Assembly (NCBI GenBank): GCA_022316685.1
Contig: JAKJHU010000056.1
Location: forward strand, 2,533,872 to 2,597,871
Direction of reading: 5' to 3'
Origin: Progne subis subis
Lineage: Eukaryota > Chordata > Aves > Passeriformes > Hirundinidae
Length of the DNA stretch: 64,000 nt
Part shown: one piece after another, positions 1 through 12,550 of the stretch
Layout: every line of letters begins with the position of its first letter
How positions within the stretch are numbered: the first letter of the stretch is position 1
The notes under the pieces: generated by a model
The model's database searches: none
What the model saw: only the letters and a program-made list of their open reading frames with translations
What the model was told of the DNA's origin: nothing
Translations under genes and position numbers: made by a program

Positions 1-1088
1 AAACCTCAGTCTTGCATTCAAAGTGGATCTTAGGAAATACCCCTGACTGTTTACTCAAAAGTTTTGAGATAGTCCTTTTAAACTCTTACCAAAAACGTGT
101 CACTGCATGAAAATGAGCAGATGTACAATTGTATTAAACTACAGTTTAACTGCTTTTATTTTATGTTTGCCACATACTGTCTTGGGCCCTTGACTGACCT
201 ATTTCAGGGACAAAAACTTGCAGTACAGGCAGAGTTTTGTACTTTACCTGATTATGATCAAAGCCACATGTTTTTCAAAATTTTGCCTCTTTATGAGATA
301 ATACTGTTAAAAGTTCATTAAATTTTAAAATTTAGCTTACCATGCATTTTAAGAGTTTGCTCGGCTCTTGTTAACAAAATTATTATTTCTGGAGTTTATT
401 TCATTTTATAGAACAGCAGAAGTCCTGAATGAGTCAGAGTAAGGCGTTCCTCTCTCCAGCCTCCCAATTCCAAATGTTGCTGGCCCATATTTTTTTGAGT
501 CTGCACCCAGGCCTGAATACTTTTAATGAATTATTTGAAGGGCAAAAAATAAGCACGAAAGTATGAAAGCTTAATAAATCCTCCCCTCCCACCCCACTGA
601 CTCAAGAAGCATCAGCAAGAATGTAATTGAAAGTTAAGGAAGGGAGAGGGGTGGGTGGGGAACACAAAACACTCAGGAAAAAAATAAAAAAAAAATCCCA
701 GGTGGAACTCCTGGCCTGGGGATGCCTCCACAGCAGCATGCCTTTAAGCATTAGCATTGCTGCATATACCAGTATTACCCAGCCTTTTCTGCACTTGGCT
801 GTGTTCAACGAGAGTTTCTACTTCACTGTTTTTTTTGGCAAAGGTTCACAAGCTCACAACCTTGAGTAAACGTTAAATCCAGCTCTGCAGTCCTGATTGT
901 GAACTCTTGTATGCAGGAGCTCCGGGCACTCGGCATGAAAACAACCTGAGTGACATCCACAGCCTCAGTGCAGACCAGGCAACTCCTGACACAAGTCACT
1001 GTGCTTGGAAGAAAGTCACTCCTTCATTTAAGAAGATTTCAGATGCTTTGTACTTGATTTATTTTGTTGGGGGTTTTTTGCCAGCACA
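1..1088. other. Upstream region of the C9orf152-like gene
   Basis: No coding exon is recognised here. Bases about 7-100 are shared with NUB1 intron 1 (listed separately). A pyrimidine-rich stretch ending in CAG at 1082-1084 lies just before the ATG at 1089, so a non-coding leader exon may splice in there; the upstream exon could lie in this stretch or outside the window. No CpG island is visible, unlike at NUB1 and WDR86. Confidence 0.4.
7..100 (+). repeat. About 95-bp sequence, copy A (partner at 10821-10912)
   Basis: This stretch shares long identical words with 10821-10912 in the same orientation, including AGTCTTGCATTC, TTGTTTACTCAAA-like and TTTAAACTC words, with small indels. I judge identity at about 80% by eye. 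The family is not recognised. Copy A may continue beyond the left edge of the window. Confidence 0.6.
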
Positions 1089-4000
1089 ATGAAGGAAATG
1101 TCCTGCTTCTGCTTGACTTTTTCTTCCTTGTTGGAACAGATGGTGAAGGCTTACAAATATGTGACTGGTATTTTTTCAGTGACTCATAGTTCAGAGCCAC
1201 AGGTTTCAGATGGTGATAAGAAGCTCACCAAGATGGATGTAAGCGTACTTGAGGAGCAGTATGACCATATAAAACAGAAGCAAAAACTGCAACCACACAT
1301 TATTGTATATAAAACAGGTACGCTTATATTTCTAGGAAAAAAATGTATATGTAATGTAAAGATTATTTCTTTCAATATTTAATAACATCTAGTTTGCTCT
1401 TTTTGTGTTCAGCTTCAAGAGAGGTAGGGCTAAATTCCTTTTCTGTCATTTTGAGGTTTTATCAGTTTTGCTGAAAGATGGTTTTATACTTATATCAATA
1501 AGCTTCATGTCAGTGAAATATTATTATGTATTTGGAAGAGATGAACATATTTGAGGTAAGGTTTTACAAGTTTTATATCAGTAAAATAAAGTTCTAAATA
1601 TAAATAGTAACCCTTATAGTAACCATGTTCTTCATGTCTATGATAAGTGTATTTGTGCAACATTTTCTGTAATATTTCTCCTGCCTTGAATGCTTCCATC
1701 AGAACCAGCAATTCTGGGTAATCTTTCTCTTTTTTCCCTTCTCTATCTGTGTAAAGAAAGACTACAGGAAGCAACAGCAAATAGTAAGTAACAAGCAGAA
1801 GCTGGGGTTTTGATAAAAAATAATTAAAAGTTGTAGTCGGTAACTAAGATACAAGCTTTGAACAAAAGGTCCTGTTTTGAAAGTATTTTCAGTGCATATT
1901 GCTTGCAAAGTGCATAAATAGAAAAACAAATAAGAATATGTATCACTCATCTACCTGCCATGTCAAACAGATTTTATATAAGAAACTTGCAATTATTTTA
2001 AAGTTTTTAGTTAGACTACTGCTGACAATACTACACTGATACATGAACTTTCCAAGTTAAAGTGATATTGAGAATTCTAAGACAACTAATGAAGCTGTCT
2101 TCTGAATTTAATTTTAATATAAATTCACCTCTCATATCAGTATTTAGCTCAACAAGTGTAGAACTTAGCTTATTTCATTCTTTTTACATTTTCCTCTATG
2201 ATTTTCAGCAGTTCTAGCATTTGGCTGTGTCAGGCTTCATGGTCAAAACAATCAGAAAAAAACTCCATGTAATTATGAAGTATGCAACAGATTTGCTTCA
2301 TCAATATTCTTTCATCCAAATGTTTTGAAATTTTCCTGTTAAAAGAATTAAAATGTCTATGAGGAAGAAAATATATATATATATATATATATATACACAA
2401 GCTTATTTTATCAGGTATCAAAAAGCAGCTAACTTGAAGACAAAACAGCCCATCTAATCAGCTATAGCAAAAATATGTTAGTCAAAGAAAGGCAGAAGAA
2501 CCCTTTATTCAGATTAATTCAAATGAAGTTTCAGATATAATGAATGTAATCAGAGCAGATTTTTTGCAAGACCATTTGAGGATCAAAATATGTAAGAAAG
2601 TAGAACTGCACAGTTTCTGGGGAGTTTAAAATGTAGTAGGGCTAAAAATCCACCTATAAATACTTTTACACATGCACATCCCCCAAATCATTCACAAAAC
2701 CACACATAACCTGCTGTACTGAATTTCCACCTTCAAACAACCTGTGTGGAAAGAATTCATGTCACTATTAGAAGAAATCAGAATTTGGGCATTTTTTTGT
2801 TATGTTGGCTTCTCAAAAGTTTACCTTACACATTCCAGGGGAAGCTGGGAAAACCTATTACATGGCTCAGCACTCTGCACCTGTTACATGCACCAGTTTT
2901 CAGGAGTATGTGGAGCAGAAATGAATGTTGCCATATCAGGGCAACACTACCCCTACACTACACTACCCCGAAATTCCAGGTACTTCCAAAAGGCGGTCCA
3001 TGTATGTATCAGTGATTTGTACTGACAGCAAATTGCTTCCCTTCCTAGAGGGTAAAATGATGGCTGTGCTGGGAAAGGGGTGAAAACAACAGCACCACCA
3101 CAAACTCCACACAAACACACAAACCTCAAAGGTCAGACACACAAACCCTCCTGGAAGGAGAGCACCTTCAGCCCCTCGTGGTCTTAAAAGTCCCTGCCAA
3201 AGGTCTTTGTTCTTACCAGCAAAACCTTTCTTCTCTTGTGCCTGGCAGAGCAGCTGTCCCTCTGTGTAACCACAGGGATTTTGAGCACTGTAGGTTTGTT
3301 GCACCACCATTGGAAGGTAATTCCAGGTTTTTTGGAGGACTTTTAGCTTTGTTTGTCACTTCCTGTGTGCAGGAGTCGTGAAATCATGGGCCTTTAAACA
3401 GAATTCAAGACCCTCTAACTTCCCTATTTTTTTTGACAGGGACGTTAGTAACCAAGAAGTCACCTGAAAACAACTTTGTTCTGTTTCTTCCCCAATACAC
3501 ACAGCCACATTCATGCTTCTGCCCACTCCTGATTATCTGAGAACAAAGACCATGACAAGATTTGAAAGGCACCAGTTAGGGGATAATACAGCAGTGTATT
3601 CATTGCTTACTGGCTAAGAAGCTGGAAAACAGTATTTACTTTAGGAATTAAGTGGGAGTATTCAGCACATGCAGTCACAACAGAATAAATACTGGGGCTC
3701 TGACTGCAGAAATCTCTTCCAAGTATTTCCCAAGCTAACTTGAGATAAGATTAACTTTTGCCACTCCAGAACCTTAAAAGTATCTACTCCTGATGACAGC
3801 ACATGGCCAAAAGGCAAACAACTCTGCAACAAGGCTATAATACACAATTTACATGGAGGGAAAAAAAAAAAGACAGCAAAACAGAAAGAAAGTTCTGTAT
3901 AATTGCAGCTTTCTTGAGAAGTTTGGACAGTGCTGGAGGTGTGTTAGTTCAACACCCAGTGATTCAGGACTATTGCGTTTCTATCCAAGGTCAGTGCTCA

Positions 4001-6593
4001 ATTTTGTGTGCTGCACCTGCAGCCAAGCAAGGAATCAAATCAACCTTGAACTCAAAACCCAGTGCACACTAATAACATCGGACTAGATTTGTCACTCTGA
4101 ACTTTCTGATCAGCTCAAGACAGATCATAATTATTCTGATGACCAGTTGATAAGGTTCGAGATGTTCTAATGTTGCCTATCAATGTCAGTCCAGCCAAGA
4201 GCACAGTTAACACCACAAGAACATGCAAAAGCTTCACCTCAGTCTCTCAGTCCCATTCTCTCTTGGTTTTTCTCTCACATACAGAGAAAAATCCCTGGTT
4301 TTCACAGCTTGGTGCTACGCTGTGCAGTTCTGCAGAACACACAGGGCTCTGATTTGCACGTGGACCTTTTTGTAGCCAGCCAAGCTCAGCTTTATTTCTT
4401 GGATGAGGTCCAGTCATAACTTTGATTCTCACTGCTGCATGGTGGGGAACTGTGTGTTCTTATCTCTCCAAGTGGTGTCACCCTAAGAAATTTTGTTAGC
4501 ACACCTCACTGTACACACGGATGCACAAACACACCTGTATCTCAAAGTTCTGCACGTGCCTCACTCTCCTTTCTCCTGGTAACACGGCACGAGAGCCAGT
4601 GTGGCCTGACATGTTTCTCCCTCCTAGCCATGCTGCAAAACAGGTCTTATCAGATCAACCCTTCGTGGCCAAGGAGCAGAAAAGGTTCTGTGATATTATG
4701 CTGGGGTTGTTGTTTTGGCAGTGGGAACCAAAGGCAGCAGTGAAAGCCCTTGCTAAGCAAAATCCCTGTTGTACAGGTTCATTTACTGCCAGTAAATCTG
4801 CTGGGTCTGACATCTCCTAATACTTATGCGTAAAGATGACACAAAAGGCAGCTATAAAGCAGAGGTTGTGCTGTTGGGTTTTTGTGCAGGCAGCATCCTA
4901 CTCAAACTAGCTTCATTTCAAATTCAGGGTTACAATCCTTTTAAAACAGCTGCTCAGAGACACTCAAAATATGATCAGCACTCTTCTATGTCTACTTTTC
5001 TCCCTTTAATATGTGTCAGAACTTATACTGCAACAGACACAGTCACTATAAGTCAACTTTGTAAATAATGCCAGCATTCTGCACAACCCCTACTTTAAAC
5101 TATATTTATACCAACCGAAGTATATTTCATTAGTGTCAACAGATTATCTTTAGTGTAATAGATCAGTTTCTGTTCATTTTCAGGACACGGAAAAACAGTC
5201 ATGTCCAGCAATTCGATGACTGCTACATGAAATTAAAGTAGCATTAGGATTTCTGTCCCTAATATCTTAAACTTTTTTTAACAGCAACTTTCATACTGCT
5301 TTAGGAATTAAGCTATATGGGTAGAAGAATAAAAAAAAGAGATCAGAATCTCTCCAACTGTTACAGCTACTCTATACCTTTCACAGAGGAAGCAGATTCC
5401 TCTAAGCTATCATTCAGGCAATACTAGCGTGATAAGCTATTTACAAAATTTATACTGACTGGAATAGTAAAATTGGAGTAAAATATTAATATACAAGCCT
5501 ATAATGTTAATGATCCCTCATGAAGAAAAAGAAGACATTCACAACTTGTTTCATCTGGAAATAATCACAATATTATTAAGCTGTGAATATAAACCTCAAA
5601 CAGTTATCAAACAGAACATTTTTGTCTTTCAAATTACAGCACTTGCCAACACCCTGAGCAAATCCCTACTCACCTTAAGAACTTTTGCTTACAAGCAATT
5701 AATTACTGAAAGTCGATTCTCAATCTGTGCTGTTAATGAGTTTTAGAGTACCAGTCAGATCAATATTGCCTTGATAAATTTCCATTTTCATTTGACTAAA
5801 ATTAGGATACCATTTATGCCCTCAGAACTGTAAAAAACGAGCACAAGTAGGTCCACTCATTAATGTGGCATCAAAAGAACTTGCACTACTCTCAGCCACT
5901 GAAAGAAAGAGCACAGCTCTTTAACTCATGTTAAAGCTTTGCAGATGAGTTCATGGTGCAGAAATCATCCCCTTGCTTTTTGCCACCATAGTAACATGCA
6001 CAAATGTATTTCCCCCGCAGGCGGACATGAATCTGCACTGCCAGAATCAATGGTCAACCCTGTTCTAATTAATAAGAAAGTTAAAAGATCAAAGTCATGT
6101 AGAGGAGACGTCCCTGTCAGAAAGGTCACACTGGAGACGACCAACGGCTGCAACTCAGAAGACGACTTGCTCTGGCGCTGTCCACCTGGGAGCTCACCGC
6201 CTGGGGCAGGCCCTTGGACAAGGAGATTCCCGGGATCTTTCCCACTGCAACAGCACACCTTGGAGTTTTGACAACCAGAGACTGATTTCCAAGGGAAACG
6301 GCACACTGCAGCCCAAGGAACCAGCAGGAGCAAGTGAACTGTCTGAGCTCAGGCAGCTGGGAAGCTCAAGCGTGTTGAACAGTCTCAGCAAAGAGAACGG
6401 CTACAACAATTCAAGCTCCTGCCAAAAGCCTCCTCTGAAATCAGCCACTGAAGCACTTTGGGCTCATCAGAAGATTTCTGCTACAAAATGCATGCCAGCC
6501 TGCAACAAACTGAACTTTTACCCTTTCCCAAACAGGAAAGGGCCCAGAATTTCTGAAGCAGCAAGGAGGCTAGGTTTATATGTCTCCCAATGA
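1089..6593 (+). CDS. C9orf152-like protein, two exons, frame shifts in exon 2
   Basis: Exon 1 codes 1089-1317 and ends in phase 1 at a GT donor (1318). Exon 2 starts at 6021 after TCCCCCGCAG, and the joined codon is Gly. The joined N-terminal part (MKEMSCFC start; LEEQYDHIKQKQKLQPH at about residues 54-70; then ESMVNPVLINK from about 85) matches the start of vertebrate C9orf152 as I remember it (AQYEGLKRQQRTQAH, ESMVNAVWINK). The C-terminal signature, YPFPNRKGPRISEAARRLG just before the stop at 6591-6593, also matches the family (YPFPQRKTPRISQAARNLG). The N-terminal frame stops at TGA 6269-6271, giving 159 residues. The C-terminal part is one base out of frame and open through that stop. With one +1 shift the product would be about 266 residues, against about 239 in human. 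The frame change lies somewhere in about 6140-6272. It could be an assembly indel, a real inactivating indel, or recoding. The family is of unknown function. I cannot tell orthologue from paralogue; human C9orf152 lies on 9q, not beside NUB1. Confidence 0.72.
1318..6020 (+). other. Intron of the C9orf152-like gene
   Basis: A 4.7 kb AT-rich intron with GT at 1318-1319 and AG at 6019-6020. It holds an (AT)12 microsatellite at 2370-2394 and otherwise no feature I can name. The open frames in it are short and show no recognisable protein. Confidence 0.6.
2370..2394. repeat. (AT)n microsatellite
   Basis: About 12 uninterrupted AT dinucleotides inside the intron of the C9orf152-like gene. Confidence 0.95.
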
Positions 6594-6829
6594 AGATATT
6601 CAGTAATACCTAAAATTTAGTCAAAAACTTAAAAAAAAAAACCCAAAAAACCTTAAAATAGCAAAGCAGTCTTTCTAGTTACACAGATCAACCTGCTGAG
6701 GGTTTACTACTCTTAATAGCCTCAGAAGATTCTGACTATATACTTTAATCTTTATAATTTTTAATATATGATTTCATCATTCACGTTCAACATATTCAAG
6801 ATAATTTCTGATATATTTTTAAATCAATT

Positions 6830-6835
6830 AATAAA
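6830..6835 (+). terminator. Candidate poly(A) signal of the C9orf152-like gene
   Basis: This AATAAA hexamer is about 240 bases after the stop codon at 6591-6593. The next 40 bases include a T/G-richer stretch. It is the nearest canonical signal downstream. Confidence 0.5.
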
Positions 6836-9417
6836 ACCTCTGCTCATTTCCATTGTTGTAATGAGACTTAGTCTCATTCTCTCTGATACATAAATTTTAT
6901 CATAATATATTTTTGATTCCCATCTATTCCCAGTGTTTCATTAGAAAACTAAAAAGATCTCCCCTTCTGCAAGATCTTTCGAGGGAGGACCCTCTCTTGC
7001 AGGTGCTTTTCAATGACACAACAGGAGCCCTGTATTACCCACTTCTGGCTGCAAGGGTTCAGACAAGTCTCTTTTTCAAATAGTCGGCTTCACAAAAAAC
7101 TGGGGATGGGAAATGTCTCCTCATTTCATTACTGGTAGCCATGGGACATCATAGTAACTGGGTTTTTTTTCTTCACAGTAGTTCGGTGTTTAAAGAATGA
7201 TTAGGAAGGAGGGAAAAAAAAAAAAAAAAAAGATAAAACATAAATATACCTAATAGGTATAAAAGGGTAAAATTCTAGATAACAATTAGTCCACATGAAA
7301 CAAGAAATTACCTGGAAGGAAATACTTCAAAAACTTCATTGTCCTTTGATTGATTTAGTTATCTTAATTAAACACGGACCTTGAAAACCTTGGTTTTAAA
7401 ATCAGTGCAGGTTTATGCATGGACTAAGCAGCTAACTCCTTTGTAAACTCTTTCATATAAACACTTTGTGTCCTTTCATACAAACACTTTGTCCTTTCCT
7501 CAGGCTTCACTAGCATATTACTGTGCTTTGTACTGACTGGAACTAATTTAGAAAAGGCAGTTTTCCTTTGGAGAATCTTTCAATTTAATTTCCAAGGACA
7601 TTATGAAAGAGTATTTTCAGGAAGTTTTCACTTGTTTGTGGAATAATGAGAAAAGTTGCTACACTAACATTTCAAGAGAAAATTATGTGGGTGGGGTTTT
7701 TTTGTGGGTTTTTTTTTTTTTTCCCTAAAGCAGCTGTAGTGAAAATGAAACAGAAAAATTAGAAAAAAGCCTAAAACCTCAAATACTAGGAAATCTCACT
7801 TCTGAAGGGCACCTGATCTGCAAAACCTATCCTGTTAAGCTCTTCAATTTTGGCCATCACGGGCAGGAATTTTCATCCCTGTTACCACAGATGTAGCCAA
7901 GTTTCAGCACTGAACTCAAGACTGCCATAAAGCAAGTTTACTGTGACTTTATCAGCAGGCAAGCCTGACTGATTTATGCACATAGGGGAACACGGAATCC
8001 TGAAATTCTAGTTCAGTGTCTTGTTCACAAACCCATGATCCCTCTGAGGTTCCCACCTTCAAAGGTGGAAATGGGACCCTCATGGTAGCTTGCCTGACTT
8101 CCTAAGGAAAATGTTAGGACAGTCCTGAAGGTCCATCCATTCTAGAATAAATCACACTGCTGAGCAATTATTTCAGTCACACAGACATAAAATAGAGTAA
8201 AATAGAATTAAATCCCTTTGCTGCTGGTACAGCATGCTGCTAGTCACATGAAAGAATTAGCTCACATGAGTTACTTGTAACTGGTGTTACCCCCTAAAAG
8301 AAAAGTTTATGTCTTTTACAGGCACCAGAAGCATTCCAGGAACAAGCCCCAACCCCCTGAGAACCTCAAGTACAAAACACAGTATTGAGCAGCCCATGTT
8401 ATATGGCCAAATCCCTGAAGTTTTGCACCCTGCTCCCATTCCAGGACATTTTGGGGACTAGAGGTGACACTGAGCTACAGTCAGCCTGAGGTGGTGTTTA
8501 GCACCACGTTTTCCACACCCCTCATGTACTCTTCCAGCCCAGTCTCTGAACCCAGGTTAACTTCTGACAGCCCCACAACCAGGGAAGACCCTGCCCAACC
8601 CCACTGATGGGGAAATACAAACTCCCACACACAGAGGTGGCAGATGAGGAGTGGCTGCAGAACACTCACCCCCAACCCAGCCCCAGCTTCTCCTGGAGGG
8701 ACAGTACCTCAGGCAGCCTTGGGGACCCATACCACGTCCCAGGGATAAATCATCAGATCTCTAGAGCCAGAAGCTCCTGCTGTTGTCACAGAACTGGATT
8801 CATTAACCGGTGTGCAACAAGCCAATAATTACACATTTGAGAGAGACATTATTTATTTGTACAAGCCTGGGTGGTGGTGGTCTTCCACAAATTAAGCACA
8901 CCACTATCAAAACGTATTAATATTTATACATTTTAGCCATTTAGCCATTATTATTCATCTGCTACAAGTTAGATAGTTCTTCTCTTAATTAGTATTCTAT
9001 CTTCTACTGGTTGATGATTCTCTCACTTCTTACGCTAATAAGCACTTTCTCATCTTTTCCGTCTGTGGGTTTCTTGGTCAGTATTTGTGATGTGTCCCTG
9101 ACAGAATTACCTTTTATCCAGTTGGAGCTGATTTCAGTACAGTTATTGAGTTGGTTTTATTTGTTTCTTCCTTATCTTGGGAGTTCTGCCAAATGTCCTT
9201 GTGTGGCCTGTAAATCCGACATTCTTTGTGGCCACTATCAGTAGTAGCTCCTTATTCCTAAACTTTGTTAACCTTCCCCAAGGTCCGAGATCATTGAAAC
9301 ATGTCGAGCCCTAAACTTTAACATCGTAATTCTACCAACAATTAATTTATTTTTCTGACATCTGGACATCACTTAGAACTTGTAAGTTGCCGTTTCATGG
9401 GTTATGTCTCAGAGAAG
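6836..9417. other. Intergenic stretch before NUB1
   Basis: AT-rich single-copy-looking sequence with homopolymer tracts (A at about 7214-7231, T at about 7709-7721) and a short imperfect tandem at about 7443-7495 (CATA[T/C]AAACACTTTGT units). I see no exon, RNA gene or CpG island. Confidence 0.5.
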
Positions 9418-9730
9418 CACAAAATGGGTCAGGTTAGAAGAGGCCACAGTGGTCATCTGGTCCCACCATCCTGCTCAAGCAGGGCCATCCTAGAGCACAT
9501 GGCACAGGATTGTGTCCAGATGGTCCTGGAATATCTCCAGTGAGGGGGACTCCACAGCCTCTCTGGGCAATCTGTTCAGGGCTTGGTCACTGCTCAGGGA
9601 AGTTTTCCTCATGTTCGGATGGAATTTCCTGTGCATCAGTTTCTGCCCGTTGGCTCTTGTGCTATTGCTGGGCTCTCCCAAGGAGAGCCTGGTCCATGCT
9701 CTTGGCACCCCTCCTTAGGTACTAACACAC
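9418..9730 (-). mobile_element. CR1 LINE fragment, minus orientation
   Basis: The plus strand reads GGGTCAGGTTAGAAGAGGCC, then the CTCCACAGCCTCTCTGGGCA and TTTCCTCATGTTCGGATGGA blocks typical of the reverse complement of a CR1 3' region. The element therefore lies on the minus strand, 5'-truncated as usual. It abuts an oppositely oriented CR1 at 9735. Confidence 0.8.
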
Positions 9731-9734
9731 ATTG

Positions 9735-10072
9735 ATGGGGTAAATCTCCACAGGGCCAGAAGACATGGCCTTAAGCTGTGCCAGGGGAGCTTTTGGTTGG
9801 ATATTTGGAGGAATTTCTCCACGGAAAGGAAGATTATAAGACACTGGAACACGCAGCCCAAGGAGGTGGTAGAGTCATCATCCCTGGAGATGTTTAAGGA
9901 TTTTATCTTAAACTGAGTGACGGGACGCGGATTTATCTTAAACTGAGTGACGGGACATTTCACTCAGTGCCACGGTCTGGTTGACATGGTGGTGGTCCAT
10001 CATATCAGACTCGGTGACCTCAGAGCTCTTTTCCAGCCTAATCGGCGCTGTGATTCTATGATTCCTTTCCTT
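9735..10072 (+). mobile_element. CR1 LINE fragment, plus orientation
   Basis: CR1 3' sequence with GGATATTTGGAGGAATTTCT and CAAGGAGGTGGTAGAGTCAT blocks, ending in GTGATTCTATGATTCC, the short 3' repeat that CR1 carries instead of poly(A). It contains a 30-bp tandem duplication at 9901-9956 and sits directly upstream of the NUB1 CpG island. Confidence 0.8.
9901..9956 (+). repeat. 30-bp tandem duplication inside CR1
   Basis: TTTATCTTAAACTGAGTGAC followed by GGGAC occurs twice, 30 bases apart, within the plus-strand CR1 fragment. The copies are nearly identical, which points to a duplication after insertion. Confidence 0.9.
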
Positions 10073-10119
10073 TTCGCTACGCTTGAGAGCACGCACAGAC
10101 CAAACACCACACAACACCC

Positions 10120-10540
10120 CGACTGAAACGAATTCGGATCCCCCGCGCGTCCGGCAGCGGGCACGCCTCAGAGCGAGGGCAGGGCGCGGACATGGCGGGC
10201 GGGGCGCGGCTTCACGCACGTCACACCCGTGTCCCTGGGCCTTCCGGGCTGCCGTAGGAGCCGTTCGCGATCCTCTCCCTCAGAGGCAGCGGCCCTCGCT
10301 TCCCTCCCTCCCGGGAAGCAGCTCAGAGAGCAGCTGCGTCGGCCCCCGAGCTTCCCCCGGCGGTGGCTGTGCCGAGCCCGCGGGGCGCAGGTGGGTGTCC
10401 TGGGCCGGGGCCGTGCTGACACCGCCGCGGTGCCAGCGGGGGACTGGCGGTGCCGGCGCTGCCCGGGCACGGGAGGCGCTGGATGTGCTCCTGGGGAGGG
10501 ATGAGGATGCCCGGGCACCCCGGGCCCGCAGGGATGGGAC
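10120..10540 (+). promoter_or_regulatory. NUB1: CpG-island promoter and non-coding exon 1 of NUB1
   Basis: This GC- and CpG-rich island lies 2.2 kb before the first coding exon. A strong donor, GGGGCGCAG followed by GTGGGT, puts the end of a non-coding exon 1 at 10390; its start is probably in about 10200-10330. No TATA box is evident. Intron 1 would run 10391-12549. The transcription start itself cannot be fixed from sequence alone. Confidence 0.7.
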
Positions 10541-10820
10541 TGCCGTCCCTATGGGTTTTCCTTATGACGCTGCTTCAGTGCTTCCCCTCCGTCAGCCGCG
10601 GAGAAATGTGTCAGGGCTGTGCTTGCCTCCTTTTTAGGGAATATTGATGTGTCCTGCTTTGTTATCCAACTATTCTGACAATCCCCTGTTCCTTCCATCG
10701 AGAATTTGCTTTTTGAACCTGATTGCTGCGTCTTATGTCACGCATCTTACTTCTCCATTTGTTTTATTTCACGTATAAGGCAAACTGGCCTTAGAAGACG
10801 ACATTTTATTTACAAAAGCT

Positions 10821-10912
10821 GAGTCTTGCATTCAGAGTGTTTCTGGGGAAATACCCTCGTTGTTTACTCAAATGAGTTTTGAGAAAGTCCCTTTAAACTC
10901 ATACCGAAAGTG
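10821..10912 (+). repeat. About 95-bp sequence, copy B (partner at 7-100)
   Basis: Same-orientation relative of bases 7-100, here in NUB1 intron 1. Flanking sequence on the right does not match copy A, so the shared unit ends near 10912. The family is unknown. Confidence 0.6.
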
Positions 10913-12550
10913 AAATTGCGTTAGGAGCGCTTTGTGGCGTTTCATGGCTGATGGAAGAGTAAGTCACAAATGTTTTTACTATGGGTTCTAGTTAAGTGTC
11001 GGTAATGTTGCATACAAACTCACAGGTTTTGTGTTTGTGAAAGCAAACCTTTATTTTTTAAATAGAGGGTTTGTAAGAATAAGTTTAATTGGAGACTACA
11101 GTGGTGTTTCCTGTTTTGATCTCTTAATTCGAAATCACAAACTTACCAGGCTATAGTATTGATAAACAGATGAATGGCCAATTTATAAATGTCACCTGTA
11201 TTTACAGTTCTTCGTCTTAAGCATAGATTGCAATTTTAAATTTTATCTGAGTGATCCAAAACCATGAGTAATTTTTTTCGTAAATGTTAAGTAGAATTAT
11301 GGCCGCAAATTGGGTCTTCAGCATAACGTAAAAGTGGAAAAATTATGGTTACAGGCTGTTCATGAGAATTCCCTTGTGTGTTTTGGGGAAAGCTGCATTA
11401 ATAGCTACAGTGCAATATTTTGAAAATTGAGTGGTTTTGTCACTTTTAGCTTTGTAAATGACATTGTTTGCCTTGACTCTAAAATAATAGCAGCAGCATC
11501 CCAGCAGGAAAAAGAATGTCTGTTTGTCTCTGCTAGTTTTGACAGACACTGTGCAAATTACAGCAATCCAACTGGAAGGGTTGTTAAACCATCCACAGTT
11601 CATCCTTCTGACTCCTGTTTAGAGGAGACTTTTGTCAGTTCAGCTTCCAGGGAATTCTTTGTAGCTCAATAAAGCTGGACTTGAGGTAAGGCTGACCAGT
11701 AAACTTACCACCTATCAGATATTTGCCTACATTTTTTTAACCCTCAAATAGTGTTTTTCTGAGCCAGGAGCAGTTTTTGAGATGGGGAGAACTCTTCTGT
11801 TTTCTCCTGAGAGCTGTGTGCCAATAAATAAGAATGAAAGATAGAAACCACTCTGAAAGAAAGGTGAAACTGATTAAAAGAATTTCATGGCTGCCTTAGT
11901 GCATGTATGCCAACATTTTAAATGCTTTTCTGTATAACTTAAAGGACATTTTCCATATGATTCCCAGTGTCCAAGAGCCACAACTCTCCCATGCTTTATC
12001 ATGCACCTAGAGTTTGTTTTTTTTCTCTTGAGACCTCTGCACCCACCTTTCCTTGCCTTCTGTGTGGCTTCCCGGGTTTTTGGGGTGTTTGTTTCCCTTA
12101 GGGACATGCTGATTAACTCAGAGTTTCCTTCTTTGTCCGAACTGAATCAGAAGTGTTGGATTGAGCAGCTGCAGCCAGAGCAGGATGGAACACCTGAATT
12201 GTCAATTTTGATGTATTGACGCTTTCTGCAATCACAGTTCACATGAGGGAATACGAAGTGGTTTAATTTCTCTTGAAATGGCAGGGCCCTTGTAAGTTAT
12301 CCCTACTTCAATCCAAATTTCACCCTCTTTTCAATATTTTTCCCCCCATTTTTTCTCATAGTTTGGCCTCAGTTCCCCCTCCCCACCAAAATGCATTGAA
12401 CTGCATTGAATGCTCATCATTTATTGTAGAATTCCAAAATGTCACTTAGACTTCTTGAAAAGCAGTAATATCTTACTACAGGAAAGCTATATTAAAGGAT
12501 TGTTTATTTTTCTCTCTTTTCCCTTCCAACTGTGTTTTTATTTTAAAAGA

